Positions 44,285 through 53,345 of a stretch of 64,000 nucleotides of DNA are shown here, one piece after another. The stretch's first letter is position 1, and each line of letters begins with the position of its first letter. Origin of the DNA: Variovorax paradoxus (lineage in GTDB: Bacteria; Pseudomonadota; Gammaproteobacteria; Burkholderiales; Burkholderiaceae_C); contig NZ_CP102931.1 in the NCBI RefSeq assembly GCF_024734665.1, positions 2,168,001-2,232,000 of the forward strand, in the 5' to 3' direction. Below the pieces are notes generated by a model. The model was not told the DNA's origin. It did no database searches and saw nothing but the letters and a program-made list of their open reading frames with translations. The position numbers and the translations under genes are program-made.

Positions 44285-45844
44285 ATGTACCTCACCCAGG
44301 GCCTTCACCGGGCCGTGCAGCAGCGCCCCGATGCCATCGCCGTGCGTTTTGCCGGCCGTGCACGGAGCTTTCGCGACTTTGCCGAACGGGTCGCGCGCCT
44401 TGCTGGCGCGCTGCAGCGGCTGGGCATGCAGGCGGGCGACCGCGTTGCCATGCTGTCGCTCAACTCCGACCGCTATCTCGAATACCAGATGGCCGTGCCC
44501 TGGGGCGGCGGCGTGCTTAACCCCTGCAACATCCGCTGGTCGGCCGCCGAGATTCTTTACTCGCTGGAAGACTCGGGCTCCAGCATCCTGCTGGTCGACG
44601 AGACCTTCCGGCCCGTGGTCGAGCAGATGCGCGGCCAGTCGAAGAGCCTGCGCGAAGTCGTCTACTGCGGCGACGGCCCGGTGCCGCCCGGCATGCACAG
44701 CTACGAAGGCCTGATCGACGCCGCCCAGCCGGTGCCTGATGCCGTGCGCCGTGGCGAGGACCTGGCCGGCATCTTCTACACCGGCGGTACCACCGGTTTC
44801 CCCAAGGGCGTGATGCTGAGCCACACCAACATCTGCAACTCGGCACTCGCAGCGCAGGCCGAAGGCCTGGCCCCGGCCGGCGGCTGCTACCTGCATGCCG
44901 CGCCGATGTTCCACCTGGCTGACATGGGCCTGGCCACGCCGCACTGGTTTGCGGGCAACACGCACGCGATCATTCCGATGTTCACGCCCGAGGGCGTGCT
45001 CAACGCCATCGAGCGTGACCACGTCACCAGCCTGCTGCTGGTACCCACCATGATCCAGATGCTGGTGGACCACCCCGCCATGCGGGAGCCGCGCGACCTG
45101 AGCAGCCTGAAGAACATCACCTACGGTGCCTCGCCAATCTCCGAGGCCGTGCTGAACCGCGCGATGGAGGCCTTTCCGGGTGTCGGGTTCGTGCAGGCCT
45201 ATGGCATGACCGAGCTGTCGCCCATCGCTACGCTCAACCCCGCGTACTTCCACACGGCCGAAGGCCGCAAGCACGGCAAGCTGCGCTCGGCGGGCCGCGC
45301 CGCCGTGTGCATGGAAGTGCGCATCGTCGATGCCGACGACAAGGAGGTGCCGCGCGGCACCGTCGGCGAAGTGGCCGTGCGCGGCCCGAACGTGATGCAG
45401 GGCTACTGGAACAAGCCCGAGCAGACGGCGGCCGCGCTGCGCGACGGCTGGATGCACACCGGCGACGGCGCCTACATGGACGACGACGGCTTCATCTTCG
45501 TGGTCGACCGGCTGAAGGACATGATCATCAGCGGCGGCGAGAACGTCTATTCGGCCGAGGTAGAGAACGCCATCAACCAGCATCCCGCGGTGGCCGCCTG
45601 CGCTGTCATCGGCATTCCGAGCGAGGAGTGGGGCGAGGCGGTGCATGCCGCGCTGGTGCTCAAGCCGGGGCAGGCAATCAAGCCCGAGGAGCTGATCGCG
45701 CACTGCAAGACGCTGATTGCCAACTACAAGTGCCCGCGCAGCGTGGCTATCCTCGACGCGCTGCCGCTGTCGGGCGCCGGCAAGGTGCTGAAGACAAAGC
45801 TGCGCGAACCCTTTTGGCAAGACCGCCAGCGAGGCGTAGCCTGA
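44285..45844 (+). CDS. Acyl-CoA synthetase (AMP-binding)
   Basis: The 519-residue enzyme has the AMP-binding motif AGIFYTGGTTGFPKGVMLSH, the A5-type YGMTELSP, and the A7/A8 part DGWMHTGDGAYMDDDGFIFVVDRLKDMIISGGENVYSAEVE (family signature). The final lysine region is LSGAGKVLKTKLRE. It makes an acyl-CoA from a free acid for the thiolase, hydratases and dehydrogenases of the operon. GGAGAC lies upstream of the chosen ATG; an earlier in-frame ATG at 44186 overlaps the start of the divergent AraC gene and is less likely. Confidence 0.93.
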   Translation: MYLTQGLHRAVQQRPDAIAVRFAGRARSFRDFAERVARLAGALQRLGMQAGDRVAMLSLNSDRYLEYQMAVPWGGGVLNPCNIRWSAAEILYSLEDSGSSILLVDETFRPVVEQMRGQSKSLREVVYCGDGPVPPGMHSYEGLIDAAQPVPDAVRRGEDLAGIFYTGGTTGFPKGVMLSHTNICNSALAAQAEGLAPAGGCYLHAAPMFHLADMGLATPHWFAGNTHAIIPMFTPEGVLNAIERDHVTSLLLVPTMIQMLVDHPAMREPRDLSSLKNITYGASPISEAVLNRAMEAFPGVGFVQAYGMTELSPIATLNPAYFHTAEGRKHGKLRSAGRAAVCMEVRIVDADDKEVPRGTVGEVAVRGPNVMQGYWNKPEQTAAALRDGWMHTGDGAYMDDDGFIFVVDRLKDMIISGGENVYSAEVENAINQHPAVAACAVIGIPSEEWGEAVHAALVLKPGQAIKPEELIAHCKTLIANYKCPRSVAILDALPLSGAGKVLKTKLREPFWQDRQRGVA

Positions 45845-45884
45845 GCCTGTCTGTTTTCTTATTCGAACCTCCAAGGAGCCTCTC

Positions 45885-47069
45885 ATGAGTCAAGACGTCT
45901 ATGTCGTCGGGGTCGGCATGATCCCGTTCACCAAGCCGGGCGCCAACCAGCCCTATCCGCAGATGGCCGCCCATGCCACGAATGCGGCGCTGAAAGACGC
46001 CGGCATCGGCTACGAGCTGGTGCAGCAGGCCTACGTGGGCTACGTGTACGGCGACTCCACCGCCGGGCAGCGCGCGCTGTATGAAGTGGGCATGACGGGC
46101 ATTCCGGTCGTCAACGTCAACAACAACTGCTCCACCGGCTCGACCGCGCTGTTCCTCGCGCGCCAGGCCGTGGCCAGCGGCGCCGCCGACTGCGTGCTGG
46201 CGCTCGGCTTCGAGCACATGAGCCCCGGCGCGCTCGGCGCGGTGTTCAACGACCGGCCCAGCCCCTTCGACCATTTCGAAAGCATCACCGACGAGCTGGT
46301 CGGCAACGAGCAGGTGCCGCTCGCGCTGCGCTACTTCGGCGGTGCAGGGCTCGCGCACATGCAGCAGTACGGCACGCAGATGTCGACCTTCGCGAAGATC
46401 CGCGCCAAGGCCAGCCGCCATGCGTCGAACAACCCGGTGGCGCTGTTCCGCACCGTCGTCACCGAAGACGAGGTGATGGCCGCGCCCGTCATGTGGCCCG
46501 GCGTGATGACGCGGCTGATGGCCTGCCCGCCCACCTGCGGCGCAGCCGCGGCCATCGTGTGCTCGGCCCGCTTTGCCGAACGCCACGGGCTGGACCGCAG
46601 CGTGCGTATCAAGGCGCAGGCCATGACCACCGACCGGCCCATCACCTTCGAGAGCCGCGACATGCGCGAGGTGGTCGGCTTCAGCATGGCGCAGGAAGCC
46701 GCGCAGAAGGTGTACGACGCGGCCGGCGTCGGCCCGCAAGACGTGGACGTGGTCGAGCTGCACGACTGCTTCGCGCACAACGAACTCATCAGCTACGAGG
46801 CGCTGGGCCTGTGCCCGGTGGGCGGCGCCGAGAAGTTCGTGGTCGATGGCGACAACACTTATGGCGGCAAGGTGGTGACCAATCCGTCGGGCGGGCTGCT
46901 GTCGAAGGGGCATCCGCTCGGGGCCACGGGGCTGGCGCAATGCACGGAGCTGGTCCAGCAGCTTCGGGGCACAGCAGACAAACGGCAGGTCGAGGGTGCG
47001 CGGATGGCACTGCAGCACAACCTCGGGCTGGGCGGCGCCTGCGTGGTGACGCTCTACGAGCGCGTCTGA
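45885..47069 (+). CDS. SCP2-type thiolase (lipid-transfer-protein family)
   Basis: The 394-residue protein has the thiolase fold with Cys82 in VNVNNNCSTGS and the later motifs VVELHDCFAHNELI and GGLLSKGHPLGATGLAQ with the catalytic histidine. This NNNCSTGS/HDCFAHNE pattern belongs to the SCP-x or lipid-transfer thiolases, which act on branched or steroid-like acyl-CoAs in actinobacteria and peroxisomes. Its place after a ligase and before two MaoC-type hydratases and an SDR fits a complete degradation path. Confidence 0.9.
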   Translation: MSQDVYVVGVGMIPFTKPGANQPYPQMAAHATNAALKDAGIGYELVQQAYVGYVYGDSTAGQRALYEVGMTGIPVVNVNNNCSTGSTALFLARQAVASGAADCVLALGFEHMSPGALGAVFNDRPSPFDHFESITDELVGNEQVPLALRYFGGAGLAHMQQYGTQMSTFAKIRAKASRHASNNPVALFRTVVTEDEVMAAPVMWPGVMTRLMACPPTCGAAAAIVCSARFAERHGLDRSVRIKAQAMTTDRPITFESRDMREVVGFSMAQEAAQKVYDAAGVGPQDVDVVELHDCFAHNELISYEALGLCPVGGAEKFVVDGDNTYGGKVVTNPSGGLLSKGHPLGATGLAQCTELVQQLRGTADKRQVEGARMALQHNLGLGGACVVTLYERV

Positions 47070-47082
47070 GAAAGGCCACCCG

Positions 47083-47523
47083 ATGATCGACAAGAAATGG
47101 ATCGGCCACGAGCTGCCGCCTTCGGTGCTGCCCATCGAGCGCAGCCGCCTGCAATTCTTCGCCAAGGCCATCGGCGAGACCGACCCCGTCTACACCGATG
47201 CCGCCGCCGCGCGTGACGCCGGCTACCTCGACCTGCCCGCACCGCCGACCTTCCTGTTCGCGGCCGAGCTCGACTCGGGTGCGTCCGACAGATTGCTGGC
47301 CGACCTGCAGATTCCGCTGTCGAAGCTGCTGCACGGCGAGCAGGGCTTCAGCTATCACCGGCCGGCCTGCGTGGGCGACACGGTGACGGTGCGCTCCACC
47401 ATCACCGACATCTACGACAAGAAGAACGGTGCGCTCGAATTCGTCATCAAGACATCGCGCGCCACCAACCAGCGCGACGAACTGGTGGCCGAGCTGCGCA
47501 CGGTGATCGTCTGCCGCCACTGA
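47083..47523 (+). CDS. MaoC-like (N-terminal type) hydratase
   Basis: This 146-residue protein is of the FAS1/MaoC N-terminal dehydratase type, starting with DKKWIGHELPPSVLPIERS and having FFAKAIGETDPVYTD and PAPPTFLFAAEL, plus SYHRPACVGDTVTV. It lacks the catalytic Asp-His pair of full MaoC enzymes in that segment, so it may form a heteromer with the protein encoded 14 bases downstream, as known for two-part hydratases of steroid and lipid pathways. Pair formation is inferred. Confidence 0.85.
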   Translation: MIDKKWIGHELPPSVLPIERSRLQFFAKAIGETDPVYTDAAAARDAGYLDLPAPPTFLFAAELDSGASDRLLADLQIPLSKLLHGEQGFSYHRPACVGDTVTVRSTITDIYDKKNGALEFVIKTSRATNQRDELVAELRTVIVCRH

Positions 47524-47537
47524 AGGAGCCCGCACCG

Positions 47538-47957
47538 ATGAATGCCCTGACCTACGACGCCGTGAACATCGGCGACGAGCTGCCTTCGCTGCAGCTGCCG
47601 CCTGTGAACCGCACCACGCTCGCGCTGTTCGCCGGCGCCTCGGGGGACCACAACCCCATTCACATCGACACCGACTTCGCGCGCAAGGCCGGCATGCCCG
47701 ACGTGTTCGCACAGGGCATGCTGGGCATGGCGTGGCTCGGGCGGCTGATCACGCAGTGGGCGCCCCAATCGCAACTGCGCCGTTTCGACGTGCGCTTCCA
47801 GGGCATCACACACCTGGGGCATGCGGTGCGGTGCAGCGGGCGCGTGGTCGAGAAGCTCGAGCACAACGGCGAGCGCTGCGTGCGCGTCGAGGTGCTCAGC
47901 GCCAACCAGTATGGGCAGACGCGCATTGCGGGCGAGGCGCTCGTCGCGCTGCGCTGA
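47538..47957 (+). CDS. MaoC-like hydratase, catalytic type
   Basis: The 139-residue hot-dog protein has the hydratase-2 motif ASGDHNPIHIDTDFARKAG with the catalytic Asp-His, and VFAQGMLGMAWLGRL. It hydrates trans-2-enoyl-CoA, probably to the (R)-3-hydroxy product. It sits between a non-catalytic MaoC-type gene and an SDR gene; together these parts match in separated form the domains of peroxisomal multifunctional enzyme 2. Confidence 0.88.
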   Translation: MNALTYDAVNIGDELPSLQLPPVNRTTLALFAGASGDHNPIHIDTDFARKAGMPDVFAQGMLGMAWLGRLITQWAPQSQLRRFDVRFQGITHLGHAVRCSGRVVEKLEHNGERCVRVEVLSANQYGQTRIAGEALVALR

Positions 47958-47982
47958 CATCAACCGAAGAAAGAACAGAGAC

Positions 47983-48813
47983 ATGACACTCAAGCTCGGC
48001 GGCAAGGTCGCCCTCATCACAGGTTCGGGTCGCGGCATCGGCCGGGCCATCGCGCTCAAGCTCGCATCCGAAGGTGCGCGCATCGTCGTCAACGACCTCG
48101 ATACCGGGCCGGCTGAAGAGACCATACAGGCCATCCGTGCTGCCGGCGGAGAAGCGGTGGCCTGCGTCGGCAGCGTGGCCGCACCGGACTTTGCCGAGCG
48201 CTTCGTCGGCACGGCGGTGAACGAATTCAAGGGTCTCGACATCATCGTCAACAACGCCGGCTACACCTGGGACAGCGTGGTGCAGAAGATGACCGATGAG
48301 CAGTGGTACGCCATGATCGACGTGCACCTCACGGCGCCGTTCCGCATCCTGCGCGCAGCGCAGCCGGTGATCCGCGCGCTGTCGAAGTCCGAGACCGAGG
48401 CGGGCCGGCGCGTTGTGCGCAAGGTGGTCAACATCTCGTCGGTGGCGGGGCTGTTCGGCAACGCGGGGCAGGCCAACTATTCGGCGGCCAAGGCCGGCAT
48501 CGTCGGCATGACGCAGACGCTGGCCAAGGAGTGGGGCCGCATGAACGTCACCGTCAACTGCGTGGCCTTCGGCTTCATCCAGACGCGGCTGACCGCGAGC
48601 ACCGCCGAGGCCACCACCGCGAACATCGAGGGCCGCGAGATCAAGGTGGGCATCAACCCGGGGCTGCTGGCGATGATGGAGCAGTCCATTCCGCTGGGAC
48701 GCGGCGGCACGCCCGAAGAAGCCGCAGGCGCGGTGTACCTGCTGTGCGCGCCCGAATCCGACTACGTGAGCGGGCAGACGCTGATGTGCACCGGCGGGCT
48801 CACGGGGGTCTGA
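47983..48813 (+). CDS. Short-chain dehydrogenase/reductase (3-hydroxyacyl-CoA dehydrogenase-like)
   Basis: The 276-residue SDR has the NAD(P) motif ALITGSGRGIGRAI, NNAGYTW, and catalytic Ser-Tyr-Lys in NISSVAGLFGNAGQANYSAAKAG. Aspartate in VVNDLD after the second strand suggests NAD. A long insertion before the last helix (TAEATTANIEGREIKVG) is a small departure from the norm. Together with the MaoC enzymes and SCP2 thiolase it would form the oxidation step of beta-oxidation. Confidence 0.9.
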   Translation: MTLKLGGKVALITGSGRGIGRAIALKLASEGARIVVNDLDTGPAEETIQAIRAAGGEAVACVGSVAAPDFAERFVGTAVNEFKGLDIIVNNAGYTWDSVVQKMTDEQWYAMIDVHLTAPFRILRAAQPVIRALSKSETEAGRRVVRKVVNISSVAGLFGNAGQANYSAAKAGIVGMTQTLAKEWGRMNVTVNCVAFGFIQTRLTASTAEATTANIEGREIKVGINPGLLAMMEQSIPLGRGGTPEEAAGAVYLLCAPESDYVSGQTLMCTGGLTGV

Positions 48814-48815
48814 GC

Positions 48816-49604
48816 ATGAACATCAGCGAAGGTATTGCCTGGGGCGTGGAAGAGGGCATCGGCCGCATCGTGCTGAAGCGGCCCGAGCGCGCGAATGCCC
48901 TTGGCTTGGTGAACGGGCGCGCGCTGGTGCGGGCCATCGACGAAGTGCTGGCGCAGAAGCCGCGCGTCGTCCTGCTGACCGGCGAGGGCAGGGTGTTCTG
49001 CGCCGGCGGCGCCATCGATGAATTCGTGGCGGCCGGCGAGGCGCTGCCCGAGTTGGTGAGCGAGATGCTGGACAGCCTGCATCCGGCATTGCTGCGCCTG
49101 TCGAACAACCCGGCACCGCTGGTCGTGGCGGTGAACGGAGCGGTGGGCGGCGCCGGCGTGGGGCTCGCGCTGTGCGGCGACTTCGTGCTCGCCGCCGAAT
49201 CGATGAAGCTGCGCACGGGCTACGCGGCCATCGGGCTGTCGCCGGATGCGGGCGCCTCGTACTTCCTCGCGCGCCGCGTGGGGCCGGTGCGTGCGCAGCA
49301 ATTGCTGATGCTGAGCGATGCCATCGACAGCCAGCGCTGCCTGGCGTGGGGCGCCGTCGATGCGCTCCACGCGGATGCCGAACTCGCAGCCGCCGCCGAA
49401 GCACTCGTCACGCGGCTCGCCCATGGCGCGAGCGGGTCGTTCGCGGCCATCAAGACCCTGTGCGCCGGTGTGCCGGGCCGGGCTTTCGATGAGCATCTGG
49501 CGCTGGAGCAGAAGCTGCTGCGCGAACGTGCCGGCAGCGCCGATGCGCGCGAGGGCGTGGCGGCGTTCGTAGCCAAGCGCGCGCCGCGCTTCACCGTTCG
49601 CTGA
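48816..49604 (+). CDS. Enoyl-CoA hydratase/isomerase family protein
   Basis: The 262-residue crotonase-fold protein starts three bases after the SDR stop. It shows LKRPERANALGLVNG, the oxyanion-hole motif VFCAGGAIDEFV and PLVVAVNGAVGGAGVGLALCGDFVLA. The second conserved acidic position lies in AAIGLSPDAGASYFLARRVG: the aspartate-centred version suggests an isomerase or another crotonase activity rather than a standard hydratase with two glutamates. With two MaoC-type hydratases in the operon an isomerase-like role would make sense; this is inference. Confidence 0.87.
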   Translation: MNISEGIAWGVEEGIGRIVLKRPERANALGLVNGRALVRAIDEVLAQKPRVVLLTGEGRVFCAGGAIDEFVAAGEALPELVSEMLDSLHPALLRLSNNPAPLVVAVNGAVGGAGVGLALCGDFVLAAESMKLRTGYAAIGLSPDAGASYFLARRVGPVRAQQLLMLSDAIDSQRCLAWGAVDALHADAELAAAAEALVTRLAHGASGSFAAIKTLCAGVPGRAFDEHLALEQKLLRERAGSADAREGVAAFVAKRAPRFTVR

Positions 49605-49704
49605 GGCACGGCGCCTGCATCGCATTCGCCGCGCCATGCGGATGGGATGCGTGCAAGAATCTCCGCGGCGCTTTCGCTTTGCGCCCAGCCCACGGAGTTT
49701 CTTC

Positions 49705-50646
49705 TTGAGTCTTGTCTCCACGACCTCGCTTCGGTACTTCGCCGAAGTCGTTCGCACCGGTTCGATCAGGGCGGCTTCCGAGAACCTGTACGTCGCGGCA
49801 TCCGCCATCAGCAGGCAACTCGCCATGCTCGAGGACTCGCTGGGCGCACCTTTGCTGGAGCGGCGCCAGGGGCGCGGCAAGGTCAAGCTCACGGCGGCCG
49901 GCGAGATCTTGATGCGCTATCACAAGAACATCGTCAAGGAGTCCGGGCGGCTGCATTCCGAGATCGAGGCACTGCAGGGTCTCAAGCGGGGCCACGTCAA
50001 TTTCGGCATGCCCGAATCGTTGACACGCGACTTCATGCCGCAGTTCTTCTCCGGCTTTGCCAAGCGCTATCCGGGCATCTCATTCAGCGTGAAGGTCAGC
50101 GGCAGTCCCACGCTGGCGGAGATGCTGCTGGAAGACGACCTCGACGCCTGCTTCACCTTCGGGGACATCGCATTCCAGGATCTTTCGATGGTCTATACGC
50201 GGTTGCTGCCGCTGTACGTGCTGGTGCCCACCGGGCATCCGCTCGAGGGCTACAAGTCGCTGCGGCTTTCGGATTGCGCCGAGTACAGCCTGTCGTCGCT
50301 CGACTCGTCGCTGTGGGCCAAGCAGCAGTACGACGAGATGCTCGCCAAGGCGAAGATCCGGCCGCGCATCGCTCTGGAGACCAATTCGTACGAACTCATG
50401 CGCAACGTGGCGGCCGAAGGCATGTGCCTCACGTTCACGACCACGCCGCTGGAAGACCCGTTCGGGCGTCCCAGGGCCGGCTCCTATGTGCCGCTGAAAG
50501 ACCCGCGCGCCAGGCCGCAGCGCCTGGCGCTGTGCGTGCACAAGGGCCGCAGCCTGCCGATACCGGTGGCCGCATTTCTCTCGGAACTCACGGTTGCGCT
50601 GGAAGAGGCGGAGCAGCGCGCCGAACACCGGCGGCCCGCCGCCTGA
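49705..50646 (+). CDS. LysR-family transcriptional regulator
   Basis: I place the start at the TTG at 49705 (GGAG seven bases upstream), giving 313 residues with the helix-turn-helix at the usual place: TTSLRYFAEVVRTGSIRAAS and LYVAASAISRQLAMLEDSLG. An ATG at 49636 would add 23 residues with no domain. The rest is a LysR effector domain. It follows the acyl-CoA operon and is convergent with the dioxygenase operon, so its target is not obvious; autoregulation or control of the upstream operon are both possible. Confidence 0.9.
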   Translation: MSLVSTTSLRYFAEVVRTGSIRAASENLYVAASAISRQLAMLEDSLGAPLLERRQGRGKVKLTAAGEILMRYHKNIVKESGRLHSEIEALQGLKRGHVNFGMPESLTRDFMPQFFSGFAKRYPGISFSVKVSGSPTLAEMLLEDDLDACFTFGDIAFQDLSMVYTRLLPLYVLVPTGHPLEGYKSLRLSDCAEYSLSSLDSSLWAKQQYDEMLAKAKIRPRIALETNSYELMRNVAAEGMCLTFTTTPLEDPFGRPRAGSYVPLKDPRARPQRLALCVHKGRSLPIPVAAFLSELTVALEEAEQRAEHRRPAA

Positions 50647-50651
50647 AGCCC

Positions 50652-51659
50652 TTACCCCGCAGCAGCAAGCTCTGCAGGCGTCTTGTACTTCTGAACGGTC
50701 GCGAACCGCCGCACGAGGTAGTCGCCCGACTTGATGGGCGCATGCGTGGGCTCGCCTTCGCCGGGCGCGAACTCGGGCAGGCAGGCCACGGGCGTGTCGT
50801 AGTCGAGGTTGAAGAAGGTGGGGATCGAATAGCGCTCCTTGCCCGTGCGATTCGCGACGCGGTGCCTGTTGGACACGTAGACGTCGTTGGTCCACACCTT
50901 TACCAAGTCGCCCAGGTTGATGACCAGCGTGCCTTCGACGTAGGGCGCGGCCACCCACTCCCCGCCGCGCGTACACAGTTCAAGGCCGCCGATAGGGTCT
51001 TGTGCCAGCACGGTCAGCATGCCGTAGTCGGTGTGCGCGGCAGCGCCGAGCTCCAGGTTGGTGAACGACTCCTGCGGCGGATAGTGAAAGAGCCGCGACT
51101 GCACCATCGGCTTGGTGGCGTACTGCAGGAAGAAGCCTTCCTCCTTGCCGACAGCCGAGGCGAAGATCTTCAGCAGGTTGCGGCCGAGCGCGATGGTGGC
51201 GTTGAAGTACGCCATGGCCGCGGGCTCGAGCCAGGGCTTGTCCGCAGGCCAGCGGTTGGGGCCGTGCAGCGGCCGCCCGTCTGCCACGTCGGGGTCTGTC
51301 AGCGGCAGGTCCATGCCGAGTTCGTAGCTCTCCTTCAGGTCCGGCTTGTGGCCCGGATGCTGCGTGACGCCCATGGGCATGAAGCCGCGCCGGAAGCGCT
51401 CGTCGATCCGGTCCTTCAGGCGCTCCTCCATCGGCAGCGACATGTAGCGGCGGGTGGCGTCGAACACGGCGTCGATCACGGCCTGCGGCACCCCATGGTT
51501 CCTGACGTAGAAGAAACCGGTGTTGGTGCATGCGGCCTTGAACTGCTCGACCACCGGCCCGATCGGGCCGCCGGCCAGCCACGGGCCCAGGTCGAGAATC
51601 GGCATTTCTTGCGCGGAGGCCCTGCGGGGTGCCTCGAGCTTCTGTTCGTCTTGGATCAT
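50652..51659 (-). CDS. Isopenicillin-N-synthase-like Fe(II) oxygenase
   Basis: The 335-residue enzyme has a double-stranded beta-helix iron site, His209-Thr-Asp211 and His266 (NRHRV), and the co-substrate arginine in RYSIP (Arg276, Ser278). The N-terminal MPILDLGPWLAGG and NTGFFYVRNHGV are typical. AAAGGAG lies upstream of the ATG. It is the last gene of an operon with an NMT1-type ABC importer and an adenine-deaminase-like enzyme. It may hydroxylate the imported compound or one of its products, using 2-oxoglutarate; the substrate cannot be read. Confidence 0.88.
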   Translation of the reverse strand: MIQDEQKLEAPRRASAQEMPILDLGPWLAGGPIGPVVEQFKAACTNTGFFYVRNHGVPQAVIDAVFDATRRYMSLPMEERLKDRIDERFRRGFMPMGVTQHPGHKPDLKESYELGMDLPLTDPDVADGRPLHGPNRWPADKPWLEPAAMAYFNATIALGRNLLKIFASAVGKEEGFFLQYATKPMVQSRLFHYPPQESFTNLELGAAAHTDYGMLTVLAQDPIGGLELCTRGGEWVAAPYVEGTLVINLGDLVKVWTNDVYVSNRHRVANRTGKERYSIPTFFNLDYDTPVACLPEFAPGEGEPTHAPIKSGDYLVRRFATVQKYKTPAELAAAG

Positions 51660-51693
51660 TGCGTTGCTCCTTTGTAGGGGTTGTGTTGTTGCT

Positions 51694-52515
51694 TCATGTG
51701 CCGCGAGACAGGTCGGTGAACGCATCCGCCCAGAACACCACGCGCCGCGCAATCGCCTTCATCAGCCCATGCAGCACGATGCCGATGGCCGAGAGAACGA
51801 TGAGGATCGCGAACATGCCCGCCGCGTCCATCGAGAAATTGCGCTGCAGGATGAGATAGCCCAGCCCGGCCTGGGCGCCCACGAACTCGCCCACGATCGC
51901 GCCGATCACGGCCAGCACGATGCCGATGTCGAGCCCCGCGAACACATACGGCAGCGCATGCGGCAGCCGGACCATGCGGAACACATGCCAGGTAGACGCC
52001 GTGAATGCACGCATCAGGTCGATCTGGTCCCTGGGCGCCGAGCGAAGCCCGACGATCGTGTTGGCGAGCACCGGAAAGAACACGATGGTCGCGGTGATCA
52101 CGACCTTCGACGTGGTGTCGAAGCCGAACCACAGCACGAACAGCGGCGCCACGGCCACCTTGGGCACGGTCTGGAACGCGACGACGTACGGGTAGAGCAC
52201 CAGTTCGAGCAATGCGCTCTGGCCGATCAGCGCGCCGAGCAGGAAGCCCGCGAACGCGCCGAGCGCGAAGCCCGCAAGAATCTCGTAGAGCGTCACCCAC
52301 AGGTGCGGCCACACCTCGCCCGACGAGAAGACGTCATAGATGGAGCGGGCCACGCCCGCGGGCCCCGGGAAGATCAGGTGCGAGATGCCCAACGCGCTCA
52401 CCACGAGCTGCCATGTGGCAATCGCGGCCACGAAGACGGCCACGATCAGCGCCTTGCGCCGTGCGGGGGTGAGCCACGGCGTGGGCGGCTCGAAGTCGAT
52501 GTTTTCAGTGCTCAT
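51694..52515 (-). CDS. ABC transporter permease (SsuC/TauC-like)
   Basis: The 273-residue permease has about six membrane segments and the loop LRSAPRDQIDLMRAFTASTWHVF of the nitrate/taurine/SsuC family; PKVAVAPLFVLWFGFDTTSKVV is also typical. Its ATG overlaps the ATPase stop (ATGA). With the ATPase and NMT1-type receptor it forms an importer. Confidence 0.92.
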   Translation of the reverse strand: MSTENIDFEPPTPWLTPARRKALIVAVFVAAIATWQLVVSALGISHLIFPGPAGVARSIYDVFSSGEVWPHLWVTLYEILAGFALGAFAGFLLGALIGQSALLELVLYPYVVAFQTVPKVAVAPLFVLWFGFDTTSKVVITATIVFFPVLANTIVGLRSAPRDQIDLMRAFTASTWHVFRMVRLPHALPYVFAGLDIGIVLAVIGAIVGEFVGAQAGLGYLILQRNFSMDAAGMFAILIVLSAIGIVLHGLMKAIARRVVFWADAFTDLSRGT

Positions 52516-53345
52516 CAGTCGAGCCCTCCACTGGCGTTGAGGTTGGCCCGGATGCCGCGGACATGGCTGCCGAACCGCTCGGTGTTGATGAGCTCCAGCG
52601 TGCGGGCGGCTGGCAGGTCGACGTCGATCACCTGCGTGACGCGCCCTGGCCGTGGCGACATGACGATCACGCGGTCGCCGAGGAACACGGCTTCCGGAAT
52701 GCTGTGCGTCACCAGCATGATCGTGGCGCCGGTGCGTTCGCGCAGCTTCAGCAGTTCGACGTTCATGGTCTCGCGCGTCATGGCATCGAGCGCGCCGAAG
52801 GGCTCGTCCATCAGCAGCAGCATCGGGTCGTTGACCAGCGCCCGCGCAATGCCCACGCGCTGCTGCATGCCGCCGGAGAGTTCGCCGGGGTACTTGGTCT
52901 CGAAGCCAGCCAGCCCCACCAGGTGCAGGTAGTGGAGGGCGCGCTCGCGCGCGACCTTGGGGTCGCGTCCCTGGATCTGCGCGGGCACCAGCACGTTGTC
53001 GAGGATGTTGCGCCACGGCAGCAGCACGGGCGCCTGGAACACCACGCCGACGTCGCGGCTCGGCCCGGTGTGGCGCCGCCCGCCGAGCTCGACCGTGCCG
53101 CGGCTCGCGCGCTCGAGGCCGGCCAGGATGCGCAGCAAGGTGCTCTTGCCGCAGCCGCTCGGGCCGACCACGGTGACGAACTCACCGCGCTCGACGCTGA
53201 AGCTCACGTCATGCAGCGCGACCACATCCGCGCCGTCTTTCGATCGGAAGGTCTTGTGCAGGCCTTCGAAGCGGAACGCCGGGACTGCGCCCGATGCTTC
53301 CTGCAGCGTCGTCCGCCTTGGCGGAAATTGAACGATTGCGTTCAT
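52515..53345 (-). CDS. ABC transporter, ATP-binding protein (SsuB/TauB-like)
   Basis: The 276-residue ATPase has Walker A GPSGCGKSTLL, LLPWRNILDNVLVPAQIQG, signature LSGGMQQRVGIARAL and Walker B LLLMDEPFGALDAMTRE. It belongs to the nitrate/sulfonate/taurine group that serves NMT1-type receptors. The ATG overlaps the stop of the deaminase gene (ATGA), and the stop overlaps the permease start, so the four genes form one tightly coupled block. Confidence 0.93.
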   Translation of the reverse strand: MNAIVQFPPRRTTLQEASGAVPAFRFEGLHKTFRSKDGADVVALHDVSFSVERGEFVTVVGPSGCGKSTLLRILAGLERASRGTVELGGRRHTGPSRDVGVVFQAPVLLPWRNILDNVLVPAQIQGRDPKVARERALHYLHLVGLAGFETKYPGELSGGMQQRVGIARALVNDPMLLLMDEPFGALDAMTRETMNVELLKLRERTGATIMLVTHSIPEAVFLGDRVIVMSPRPGRVTQVIDVDLPAARTLELINTERFGSHVRGIRANLNASGGLD

